A DNA stretch of 9,990 nucleotides from Clostridia bacterium (lineage in GTDB: Bacteria; Bacillota; Clostridia; UMGS1810), in assembly GCA_017503945.1 (NCBI GenBank), contig JAFVSB010000018.1, forward strand, positions 1 to 9,990, in the 5' to 3' direction. The position numbers and the translations under genes are program-made. The notes under the pieces are model-generated. The model was given only the letters and a program-made list of their open reading frames with translations. It did not search any database and was not told the origin of the DNA. Shown one piece after another: positions 1-6,037 of the stretch (positions are counted from its first letter, which is position 1; the number at the start of each line of letters is the position of its first letter).

Positions 1-54
1 AATTTCGTCAATAATAGCAGGTACTTTCACGGGCATTTGCGCTTCGTACTGCAT
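1..54 (-). CDS. Possible partial CDS, N-terminus only, running off the left edge
   Basis: On the minus strand an ATG at 54-52 opens a frame with no stop to the window edge, reading MQYEAQMPVKVPAIIDEI. A second in-frame ATG (the M of MPVKVP) is another possible start. Only 18 codons are visible, so the open frame could be chance. The upstream bases carry only a weak purine stretch and no clear Shine-Dalgarno. I do not recognise a family. If real, the gene diverges from the sigma factor gene and shares the AT-rich 55-140 gap with it. Confidence 0.3.
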   Translation of the reverse strand, partial: MQYEAQMPVKVPAIIDEI

Positions 55-86
55 AAGGTTTCTAAAAAATAAAATTATTTGATTTT

Positions 87-118
87 TTGCAACCTTTTGG
101 GTTATTTATTAGTATTAT
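87..118 (+). promoter_or_regulatory. Candidate promoter of the sigma/anti-sigma pair
   Basis: The bases from 88 read TGCAACCTTTT, which resembles the AAC-containing -35 element of ECF sigma factor promoters. About 16-17 bases downstream lies TAGTATTAT (110-118). A sigma-A reading also fits: TTGCAA (87-92), 17 bases, TAGTAT (110-115), with 4 of 6 matches in each box. ECF genes often transcribe themselves, so the first reading is attractive. The sequence alone does not decide between them. Confidence 0.4.
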
Positions 119-140
119 ATGTAGGAGGAGGGTTTTACCC

Positions 141-632
141 ATGTCAAAAACGGATTGCGAAATCGGTTTTAAAAGGGAAATGACAGAAAAATATTTTGAT
201 ATGGTATACAGACTCGCCCTTGCCCGCACAAAAAACAAGGATATGGCCGACGATGTGTGTCAGGAAGTTTTTCTCCGCTACATAAAGACCGACAAACACT
301 TTAATTCCGAGGAGCACATAAAAGCATGGCTTATAAAGGTTACTATCAACTGCTCAAAGAGCATGTTCACAAGCTCATGGTTCAAAAAAACCGTACCCAT
401 CTCGCAGGAGTTTGTGTTCACCATGCCTGAAAAAAGTGATTTGTTTGATCAGGTCAGAAAGCTTAAGCCCAAATATGCCACTGTCATCCATCTTCACTAT
501 CAGGAGGATATGTCAATCGCTCAGATTGCCGCGCTTCTTGGCATGAAGGAATCCACGGTAAAATCCCACCTTTTCAGAGGCCGACAAGAACTAAAAACCC
601 TGCTTGGAGGGAGAGAAGATTATGAATTTTAA
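141..632 (+). CDS. ECF-type RNA polymerase sigma factor (sigma-70 family)
   Basis: This 163-residue protein has the two-domain build of group 4 (ECF) sigma factors. Region 2 covers about residues 15-80 and includes ADDVCQEVFLRYIK (36-49), the usual core-binding and -10 recognition helix, followed by the AWLIKVTINCSK segment. Region 4 covers about 103-155 with the helix-turn-helix MSIAQIAALLGMKESTVKSHL (124-144), which would contact the -35 element. The ATG at 141 is preferred over an in-frame upstream ATG at 87 because AGGAGGAGGG lies just before it and the added residues are not sigma-like. It overlaps the next gene by 11 bases, which implies translational coupling. The regulon and inducing signal cannot be read from the sequence. 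Confidence 0.9.
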   Translation: MSKTDCEIGFKREMTEKYFDMVYRLALARTKNKDMADDVCQEVFLRYIKTDKHFNSEEHIKAWLIKVTINCSKSMFTSSWFKKTVPISQEFVFTMPEKSDLFDQVRKLKPKYATVIHLHYQEDMSIAQIAALLGMKESTVKSHLFRGRQELKTLLGGREDYEF

Positions 633-1206
633 AGAGGCATATAAATCTGTCAACGATGAAATCCACGGCGATACAGCACTGCTTCATGCTATCTTAAATG
701 GCGAAGTCAAAAAGAAAAAAGCCTTTTCTTTTCACCTGCGCCCCGCATATGCTTTGGCTCTCACCGCTATGCTTGTGATAGCGGCCACATCTGTGCATCT
801 TGGCTCAGATTTCAATGACCACACTGTCACTCGAGAGGACACTAAGCAAAGACAAAATAATCCTGTGCAAAGCAAATCTGCATATTTGTGTGGTGATTCT
901 GCAATGGAGCTTTCCAATGCTCAGTATTACGGCAATGTTATTTTTGATATCAACCTTCCTGATGATCTGACTTTTTTGGTTGCATCAGATGAAATGGCCA
1001 CGCTCAGGCACGCTGATCCCCTCACTATCATGGCATCGTCTCAATCGGGAGACAGATTTGTCACTGTAACCTTTTCAAAGCAAGATACTCTCAAAGCTTT
1101 GGTGCCCGATGGTGCATATGCATGCATAGATGGGGTGTATGTGGCAGTGGAATCTCAGGGGCTTACCTCGGAAGAAACAAATGCAATAATACAGTGCAGC
1201 GAATAA
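622..1206 (+). CDS. Single-pass membrane protein, probable anti-sigma factor
   Basis: The ATG at 622 follows GGAGGGAG at 606-613 and lies inside the 3' end of the sigma gene, giving 194 residues; an in-frame TTG at 604 is less likely. Residues 1-40 form a charged cytoplasmic segment ending in KKKK and basic residues. Residues 41-60 (PAYALALTAMLVIAATSVHL) form one membrane helix. About 134 residues follow outside, with three cysteines (C90, C168, C192). The C-terminal pattern, a short strand containing GVYVAV and then GLTSEETNAII, recalls the DUF4367-type domains of clostridial anti-sigma proteins; this is recognition by eye. No zinc-binding HxxxCxxC anti-sigma motif is present. The anti-sigma role is inferred from gene order, overlap and topology. 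Tandem hairpins follow. Confidence 0.65.
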   Translation: MNFKEAYKSVNDEIHGDTALLHAILNGEVKKKKAFSFHLRPAYALALTAMLVIAATSVHLGSDFNDHTVTREDTKQRQNNPVQSKSAYLCGDSAMELSNAQYYGNVIFDINLPDDLTFLVASDEMATLRHADPLTIMASSQSGDRFVTVTFSKQDTLKALVPDGAYACIDGVYVAVESQGLTSEETNAIIQCSE

Positions 1207-1228
1207 TTTAAACAATATGCGAAATAAT

Positions 1229-1256
1229 AAACTTGTCAATCACCAGACAAGTTTTT
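1229..1256 (+). terminator. Hairpin with T-run, probable terminator
   Basis: AAACTTGTC (1229-1237) pairs perfectly with GACAAGTTT (1246-1254) across an 8-base loop, and the T-run 1252-1256 follows. It lies 23 bases after the anti-sigma stop codon. The stem is AT-rich, so efficiency may be moderate. Confidence 0.6.
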
Positions 1257-1280
1257 GCCTGATGATTTTAATCATAAGTG

Positions 1281-1315
1281 CAGAGGCAGCTCGCTAGAGC
1301 AGCCTCTGTATTTTT
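1281..1315 (+). terminator. Strong intrinsic terminator
   Basis: CAGAGGC (1281-1287) pairs with GCCTCTG (1302-1308). An inner GCTC/GAGC stem (1289-1292 with 1297-1300) sits around a GCTA loop, with single A bulges at 1288 and 1301. The tail is TATTTTT. It is the second of two hairpins in series behind the sigma/anti-sigma pair and separates it from the next promoter. Confidence 0.8.
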
Positions 1316-1329
1316 GTTAGTTTTGAATG

Positions 1330-1358
1330 TTGATATATTTATTTATTTGTGATAAAAT
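1330..1358 (+). promoter_or_regulatory. Sigma-A-type promoter for mrp-ybaK
   Basis: TTGATA (1330-1335), a 17-base spacer and TAAAAT (1353-1358) fit the vegetative consensus well. The promoter sits directly behind a terminator and leaves a short AT-rich leader before the Mrp start at 1406. Confidence 0.7.
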
Positions 1359-1405
1359 ATAAAACAGTATAAAAATAAGATTTAACATAGAAAGGATTTT
1401 TAGTT

Positions 1406-2230
1406 ATGAGTGAAGAATGTACACACAATTGCGAAACCTGCTCAGCAAACTGCTCTTCGCGCGAAAAGAGCGAGAGTCTTATCGCTGCTCCTCACGAAAT
1501 GAGCCGAATAGGCAAGACCATAGGCATAGTCAGCGGCAAAGGCGGTGTGGGCAAATCGATGGTCACATCCATGCTTTCGGTGCTTATGAGACGAAAAGGC
1601 TACAAAACCTCCATTCTCGATGCCGACATCACAGGCCCCTCCATTCCCAAAGCTTTTGGTATCACCCAAAAAGCAGGAGCCAATGAATTCGGCCTTTTGC
1701 CTGTTTCCACCAAAACCGGCATCGATGTGATGAGCATAAACCTCCTTTTAGAAAATGAAACCGACCCCGTAGTATGGCGTGGTCCTGTCATTGGCGGCAC
1801 AGTAAAGCAGTTCTGGACCGATGTAATATGGGATACTGACTATATGTTCATCGACATGCCTCCGGGCACAGGCGATGTGCCTCTCACAGTGTTTCAGTCT
1901 ATTCCCGTTGACGGCATAATCATCGTGGCTTCTCCTCAGGAGCTTGTATCCATGATTGTTGCCAAAGCGGTGAAGATGGCAAAGCTCATGAATATTCCCA
2001 TTCTCGGTATAGTAGAGAACATGTCATATTTTGAATGTCCGGATTGCGGCAAAAAGCACAGCATCTTTGGCGAAAGTCATATAGACGCTGTTGCCGCAGA
2101 GCACGATATATCTTCAATCAGCCGTCTGCCCATAAACCCCAAGGTTGCAGCAGGCGCCGATGCAGGCCTCATTGAGCTTTTCGAAGGCGATTGGCTCGAT
2201 TCACTTTCAGACATCATCGAAAATCTCTGA
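1406..2230 (+). CDS. mrp: Mrp/NBP35-family Fe-S cluster carrier ATPase
   Basis: This 274-residue cytoplasmic P-loop ATPase belongs to the Mrp/NBP35/ApbC family, which assembles or carries [4Fe-4S] clusters for apoproteins. The deviant Walker A motif GKGGVGKS is at residues 44-51, the LDADITGPS switch region at 71-79, and the Walker B-type FIDMPPGTGD at 148-157. The CxxC that holds the bridging cluster at the dimer interface is CPDC (211-214). An N-terminal cysteine cluster (C5, C9, C12, C16) precedes the ATPase domain, as in many clostridial members and loosely like NBP35. The ATG at 1406 follows AAAGGA at 1391-1396 with nine bases between. The ybaK-like gene begins 12 bases after its stop codon, so the two are likely co-transcribed. 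Confidence 0.93.
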   Translation: MSEECTHNCETCSANCSSREKSESLIAAPHEMSRIGKTIGIVSGKGGVGKSMVTSMLSVLMRRKGYKTSILDADITGPSIPKAFGITQKAGANEFGLLPVSTKTGIDVMSINLLLENETDPVVWRGPVIGGTVKQFWTDVIWDTDYMFIDMPPGTGDVPLTVFQSIPVDGIIIVASPQELVSMIVAKAVKMAKLMNIPILGIVENMSYFECPDCGKKHSIFGESHIDAVAAEHDISSISRLPINPKVAAGADAGLIELFEGDWLDSLSDIIENL

Positions 2231-2242
2231 TGGGTGCAGCTC

Positions 2243-2713
2243 ATGCAAAAGACAAATGCAATGCGCCTTCTGGACAAGGCGAAGATTCCATATGAATGCC
2301 TTGAATATGTTGTAGACGAAAATGACCTTTCGGGCACGAGCATCGCCTCTCAGGTCGGGCTTGAGTATGACGTTGTGTTCAAGACCCTTGTTGCGAGGGG
2401 AGATAAGACGGGTCCTTTGGTTATGTGCATACCTGTGCACAAGGAAATCGACCTCAAAAAGGCAGCCAAGGTCACAGGCAACAAGAAAATTGAAATGGTC
2501 CATGTCAAAGACCTTCTTGCTCTTACAGGCTATATCCGCGGTGGCTGCTCGCCCGTGGGCATGAAAAAGAAATTCCCCACATTCATCTGTGAGTCGGCAG
2601 CAATGCTTGAAAAGATAACAGTGAGTGCAGGGGTGAAGGGGTGTCAGCTTCTTTTGAAAAGCTCTGAACTTATAGCATATACAGAGGCTATCCCTTGTGA
2701 CATAACAAAATAA
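2243..2713 (+). CDS. ybaK: YbaK/EbsC-family Cys-tRNA(Pro) deacylase
   Basis: At 156 residues the protein matches the usual size of YbaK. This family hydrolyses cysteine mischarged onto tRNA(Pro), acting in trans as an editing enzyme in the cytoplasm. Family marks are the start KTNAMRLLDKAKIPYE (3-18), the conserved lysine in FKTLV (K47), and the loop GGCSPVG (100-106) followed by MKKKFPTF. I chose the ATG at 2243 because the family pattern begins just after it; an in-frame GTG at 2234 would add three residues. The ribosome binding site is weak, which suits translation coupled to the mrp gene ending 12 bases upstream. Substrate specificity within the family (YbaK versus ProX-like) is inferred. 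Confidence 0.88.
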   Translation: MQKTNAMRLLDKAKIPYECLEYVVDENDLSGTSIASQVGLEYDVVFKTLVARGDKTGPLVMCIPVHKEIDLKKAAKVTGNKKIEMVHVKDLLALTGYIRGGCSPVGMKKKFPTFICESAAMLEKITVSAGVKGCQLLLKSSELIAYTEAIPCDITK

Positions 2714-2717
2714 CAAG

Positions 2718-2758
2718 AAAGCACGCTATCACAATGCAGTTGCGATGGTGTGCTTTTT
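2718..2758 (+). terminator. Intrinsic terminator after ybaK
   Basis: AAAGCACGCTATC (2718-2730) pairs with GATGGTGTGCTTT (2744-2756) over 13 positions, including two G-T wobbles, and a T-run ends at 2758. It starts five bases after the ybaK stop codon. Confidence 0.8.
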
Positions 2759-2821
2759 CATTAACTAAAAACTCTGTTTATGAGTGTTCTAATTTTGTGT
2801 ATTTTTGACCCTTTGCACCTA

Positions 2822-2850
2822 TTGAATTATTTTGTCGTTTTTGTTATAAT
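2822..2850 (+). promoter_or_regulatory. Sigma-A-type promoter for the RseC-like gene and ATPase
   Basis: TTGAAT (2822-2827), a 17-base spacer and a perfect TATAAT (2845-2850) lie about 30 bases before the RseC-like start codon. The upstream terminator at 2718-2758 isolates this unit. Confidence 0.75.
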
Positions 2851-2882
2851 GATATGTAAACCATAGTAGGGGTGATGGATTA

Positions 2883-3278
2883 ATGACAGGTGAAGGCACA
2901 GTAATATCTACTTCAAACGGCAGCGCCACGGTGCTCATACGCAAAACATCTGCCTGCTCTCATGATTGCAGTGAGTGCTCAGCTTGCACTGCGCCCACAT
3001 TTGAAACTGTGGTTGCCAATCCTGCAGGCGCCCGCGCAGGTGACAGGGTGGTCATTCACTCTCGCAGCTCGCGTATTCTGGCAATTTCGCTTCTGGTGTA
3101 TATTCTGCCTGTGTTTCTTCTTATTGCGGCGGCAATAGCGTGCGAGGCTTTTGCTCTTCCTTCCTTGGGTGCCATCATCATTTTTGCATTTGTGATTGCA
3201 CTGTGGGTGCTTGCCATAAGGCTCACAGCAAAGCATATGCGCACTTCCAATACTATAGTTGATATAATAAAGGATTGA
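2883..3278 (+). CDS. RseC/MucC-family membrane protein with N-terminal Cys cluster
   Basis: The 131-residue protein has the RseC layout. A short soluble N-terminal domain opens with GEGTVISTSNGSATVLI and holds the cysteine cluster C25, C29, C32, C35. Two hydrophobic helices follow at about residues 65-87 and 95-114, with a short charged tail after them. In proteobacteria RseC modulates sigma-E, and relatives act in SoxR reduction or beside Rnf electron-transport genes; which role applies here is unknown. The cysteines could bind an Fe-S cluster, which is inference. AGGGGTGAT at 2868-2876 precedes the ATG at 2883. The ATPase gene begins six bases after its stop, so the two genes form one unit. 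Confidence 0.75.
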   Translation: MTGEGTVISTSNGSATVLIRKTSACSHDCSECSACTAPTFETVVANPAGARAGDRVVIHSRSSRILAISLLVYILPVFLLIAAAIACEAFALPSLGAIIIFAFVIALWVLAIRLTAKHMRTSNTIVDIIKD

Positions 3279-3284
3279 TGCTCT

Positions 3285-3950
3285 ATGAAAAGACTCAACA
3301 TAATCACGGGTCACTATGGCAGCGGCAAAACAGAATTTGCTATAAACTATGCCCTCAGGCTAAAAGAAGTCTTTGGCTCTGCCACCATATGTGACATGGA
3401 CATTGTAAACCCATATTTCCGCACTTATGACGCTAGTGGCTTTCTCACACAAAGCGGCATCAAGGTCATTGCACCCGAGTATGCAGGCACCAATCTTGAC
3501 CTGCCATCGCTTCCGAGTGACATCTTTTCTGTGTTTGCAGACCGCAGCGCCGCTGCAGTGCTCGATGTAGGCGGAGATGAAGACGGCGCAATAGCCCTCG
3601 GGCAGTATTATCCTCACATAAAGCAAGAGGATTATGACATGTTCATGGTGGTCAACACCAAAAGGCCCGACACAGCCGATGCCGAGTCAATCATTCGCCT
3701 TGCGCGCGAAATTCAGGCAGTGTCACGATGCAAGATCACCGCAATTGTCAATAACGCCAATCTTTCGTATCTTTCGGGCAAAGATGATTTCATCGGCTCT
3801 TTTAAAGTGCTCGATGAGGTCAGCCAGAAGCTCTCGGTACCTGTGAAATACATTGCAGGCTCACCTGAAATATTGGCTCAGCTTGACACCGAAACAGAAA
3901 AATTCCCTATGCAACTTTTTATGCAGCTGCCATTTGATGCATTTGCATAA
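3285..3950 (+). CDS. MinD/CobB-like P-loop ATPase beside the kor operon
   Basis: This 221-residue P-loop protein of the SIMIBI (MinD/ParA/CobB) type has Walker A GHYGSGKT at residues 9-16. A DMDIVNPYFRT segment (37-47) corresponds to the switch/Walker A' region, VLDVGGDEDG (92-101) to the Walker B strand, and a late NNAN motif may contact the base. It lacks the second lysine of MinD's deviant KGGxGKT motif. There is no signal peptide or membrane segment, so it should be cytoplasmic. No exact function is known to me. Genes like it occur beside 2-oxoacid:ferredoxin oxidoreductase genes in Clostridia, so a role in maturation or regulation of that enzyme is plausible but unproven. The kor promoter overlaps its last codons. 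AAAGGA before the ATG at 3285 is the likely ribosome binding site. Confidence 0.8.
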   Translation: MKRLNIITGHYGSGKTEFAINYALRLKEVFGSATICDMDIVNPYFRTYDASGFLTQSGIKVIAPEYAGTNLDLPSLPSDIFSVFADRSAAAVLDVGGDEDGAIALGQYYPHIKQEDYDMFMVVNTKRPDTADAESIIRLAREIQAVSRCKITAIVNNANLSYLSGKDDFIGSFKVLDEVSQKLSVPVKYIAGSPEILAQLDTETEKFPMQLFMQLPFDAFA

Positions 3951-3962
3951 TTAATATATAAT
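3934..3962 (+). promoter_or_regulatory. Sigma-A-type promoter for korDABC
   Basis: TTGATG (3934-3939), a 17-base spacer and a perfect TATAAT (3957-3962) precede korD. The -35 box lies inside the last codons of the ATPase gene and the -10 box just beyond its stop codon. There is no terminator between the genes, so korDABC may also receive read-through from the upstream promoter. Confidence 0.6.
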
Positions 3963-3988
3963 TCAATTCCTAAAAGGAGGCTTTAAAT

Positions 3989-4195
3989 ATGGCAAAAGTT
4001 ACTTTTAATGAAGACAGATGCAAAGGCTGCGGTCTTTGTGTGGGCGCGTGCCCAAAAAAGATTGTGACCATGGCAACCGATCGTATCAATGCAAAGGGTT
4101 TTCACCCTGCCACTGTTATTGAAATGGACAAATGCATAGGCTGTGCATTTTGTGCGACCATGTGCCCTGATGTTGTAATTGAAGTTGAAAGATAA
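3989..4195 (+). CDS. korD: 2-oxoacid:ferredoxin oxidoreductase delta subunit (2x[4Fe-4S] ferredoxin)
   Basis: This 68-residue bacterial-type ferredoxin has two CxxCxxCxxxCP motifs: C11, C14, C17, C21 and C49, C52, C55, C59. In the crossed arrangement usual for the fold, each cluster takes three cysteines from one motif and one from the other. As the delta subunit it passes electrons from the TPP centre to soluble ferredoxin. The start ATG has AAAAGGAGG (3972-3980) eight bases upstream. The alpha subunit starts 23 bases after the stop codon. The symbol assumes the 2-oxoglutarate enzyme; if the complex uses branched-chain 2-oxoacids this would be a vor gene. Confidence 0.9.
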   Translation: MAKVTFNEDRCKGCGLCVGACPKKIVTMATDRINAKGFHPATVIEMDKCIGCAFCATMCPDVVIEVER

Positions 4196-4218
4196 TCCAC
4201 CCAAAGGAGGTTTTTACA

Positions 4219-5286
4219 GTGGGAAATAAAGTTTTGATGAAAGGTAACGAAGCTTTGGCAGAAGCTGCCATCAGAGCAGGCTGCCGTCATTTCTTCGGCT
4301 ATCCTATAACTCCTCAGACAGAGGTTAGTGCCTACATGGCAAAGAAAATGCCCAAAATAGGCGGCACATTCCTTCAGGCAGAGAGTGAAGTTTCTGCCAT
4401 CAACATGGTGTATGGTGCCGGCGGCGCCGGTGTGAGAGTAATGACAAGCTCATCCTCTCCCGGAATAAGCCTCAAGCAGGAGGGTATTTCATATATTGCA
4501 GGTGCCGATGTACCCTGCGTCATTGTCAACATTGTGCGCGGCGGTCCGGGCCTTGGCGGTATTCAGCCTGCTCAGTCTGACTATTTTCAGGCTACAAAGG
4601 GTGGCGGCCATGGTGACTATCACCTCGTTGTGCTTGCCCCCAGCTCCATTCAGGAAATGGTAGACCTCACTGCCGATGCTTTTGACATTGGCGATAAATA
4701 CAGATGCCCCGTTATGATTATGGGTGACGGTATGCTCGGTCAGATGATGGAGCCCGTTGAATTTAAAGACACCGATGTGTCCGACCTGCCCGAAAAAGAA
4801 TGGGCAACCTCAGGCACAGGTATGAAGAGAAAGAAAAACATCATCAACTCTCTCTTTATTGAAGCCTCTGAACTTGAAGACCTCGTGCTCGAAAGACAGC
4901 AGCGCTACGATGAAATAATCAAAAACGAAGTGCGCTATGAAGCAATAGACACCGAAGGTGCCGACATCATCCTCGTTGCCTATGGTACCACAGCCCGCAT
5001 TGCCAAAACTGCTATGGCAAAAGCCAAAGAGCTAGGCTATAAGGTTGGCATCATTCGCCCCATCACTCTGTGGCCTTTCCCCTTTGAAGCATTCGAGAAA
5101 GCTCTTTCATCAGGCACCAAAAAGACTTTCCTTTCAGTGGAAATGAGCATGGGTCAGATGGTAGAAGATGTGCGCCTTGCAGTAAATGGCAGAGCCGATG
5201 TTGAATTCTTCGGCAGAACAGGCGGCATAGTGCCCACTCCCAAAGAAATTCTTGCCAAAATCGTAGAAATCGGAGGTGCAAAATAA
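4219..5286 (+). CDS. korA: 2-oxoacid:ferredoxin oxidoreductase alpha subunit (KorA/VorB type)
   Basis: The 355-residue alpha subunit carries the substrate-side half of the TPP active site. The family motif GYPITPQTE is at residues 27-35, and QAESEVSAINMVYGAGGAG (53-71) leads into TSSSSPG (76-82). The second half (from about residue 240) has the transketolase C-terminal-like domain, including ILVAYGT and a VGIIRPITLWPFP stretch. The start is a GTG, chosen because AAAGGAGG lies at 4203-4210 at ideal spacing and the family sequence begins directly after it. The stop codon overlaps the beta-subunit ATG in TAATG, so the two subunits are translationally coupled. The complex acts in the cytoplasm. 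KorA versus VorB cannot be settled by eye; automated annotation often names such proteins VorB. Confidence 0.92.
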   Translation: MGNKVLMKGNEALAEAAIRAGCRHFFGYPITPQTEVSAYMAKKMPKIGGTFLQAESEVSAINMVYGAGGAGVRVMTSSSSPGISLKQEGISYIAGADVPCVIVNIVRGGPGLGGIQPAQSDYFQATKGGGHGDYHLVVLAPSSIQEMVDLTADAFDIGDKYRCPVMIMGDGMLGQMMEPVEFKDTDVSDLPEKEWATSGTGMKRKKNIINSLFIEASELEDLVLERQQRYDEIIKNEVRYEAIDTEGADIILVAYGTTARIAKTAMAKAKELGYKVGIIRPITLWPFPFEAFEKALSSGTKKTFLSVEMSMGQMVEDVRLAVNGRADVEFFGRTGGIVPTPKEILAKIVEIGGAK

Positions 5287-6035
5287 TGGAAAAAGTATTC
5301 AAAAGACCTCACGCTCTCAGTGATGTATCTTTTCACTACTGCCCAGGTTGTCCTCATGGTATAGTGCACCGCCTTGTGGCAGAAGTTATAGATGAGCTCG
5401 GCATCGAGGGTGACACCATTGGTGTAGCTCCCGTTGGCTGCTCAGTATTTGCCTACAACTATTTTGAATGCGACATGCAGGAAGCCGCCCACGGCCGTGC
5501 TCCCGCTGTTGCCACAGGCATCAAGCGCGCATTGCCCGACAAGGTTGTGTTCACCTATCAGGGTGACGGTGACCTTGCCGCTATCGGCACAGCCGAAACA
5601 GTTCATGTGGCAGCCAGAGGCGAAAATGTGACCACCATCTTTATCAACAATGCCATCTATGGCATGACAGGCGGTCAGATGGCTCCCACCACTTTGGCAG
5701 GTCAGGTTACTCAGACCTCGCCCTACGGCAGAGACATCAAAACTCAGGGTAACCCCATCAGAGTGAGTGAGATGCTCGCTACGCTCGATGGCCCTGCTTA
5801 CATTGAAAGAGTCACAGTTGACACAGTTCCCCACATCAAACAGGCAAAAGCCGCCATCAAAAAAGCATTTCAGATGCAGCTCGACGGCAAAGGCTTTTCG
5901 CTCGTTGAGGTTGTGTCCACCTGCCCTACAAACTGGGGTATGTCACCTCAGGAATCCTTTGAATGGATGAGAGAGAATATGCTCCCGCACTATCCTCTCG
6001 GTGTATACAAAGACATCACAAAGGAGGAAAACTAA
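5286..6035 (+). CDS. korB: 2-oxoacid:ferredoxin oxidoreductase beta subunit, TPP-binding
   Basis: The 249-residue beta subunit binds thiamine pyrophosphate with Mg2+. The TPP motif starts with GDGD (93-96) and ends around NNAIYGMTGGQ (121-131), the GDG...N pattern of TPP enzymes. CPGC (19-22) near the N-terminus and PVGCS are typical of the Kor/Vor beta family. With alpha it decarboxylates the 2-oxoacid to an acyl-CoA, or works in reverse with reduced ferredoxin. Its ATG shares one base with the alpha stop codon, and GGAGG at 5272-5276 serves as ribosome binding site. The gamma gene begins two bases after its stop. Confidence 0.92.
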   Translation: MEKVFKRPHALSDVSFHYCPGCPHGIVHRLVAEVIDELGIEGDTIGVAPVGCSVFAYNYFECDMQEAAHGRAPAVATGIKRALPDKVVFTYQGDGDLAAIGTAETVHVAARGENVTTIFINNAIYGMTGGQMAPTTLAGQVTQTSPYGRDIKTQGNPIRVSEMLATLDGPAYIERVTVDTVPHIKQAKAAIKKAFQMQLDGKGFSLVEVVSTCPTNWGMSPQESFEWMRENMLPHYPLGVYKDITKEEN

Positions 6036-6037
6036 TC

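Noticed and set aside
87..140. Upstream in-frame ATG at 87 for the sigma factor
   Set aside because: The extra 18 residues are not sigma-like, and the AGGAGGAGGG ribosome binding site just upstream points to the ATG at 141.
1262..1275. Small hairpin ATGATT-TT-AATCAT between the two terminators
   Set aside because: A two-base loop and an all-AT-rich short stem make it unlikely to be functional on its own.
1359..1405. Leader of mrp as a riboswitch
   Set aside because: It is under 50 bases, AT-rich and shows no stable fold.
2207..2716. Minus-strand open frame of about 169 codons opposite ybaK
   Set aside because: It is a shadow of the ybaK reading frame with no family pattern or ribosome binding site.
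5963..6037. N-terminal extension of the gamma subunit from 5963
   Set aside because: It would overlap korB by 73 bases and adds residues foreign to the family; a strong ribosome binding site precedes the ATG at 6038.
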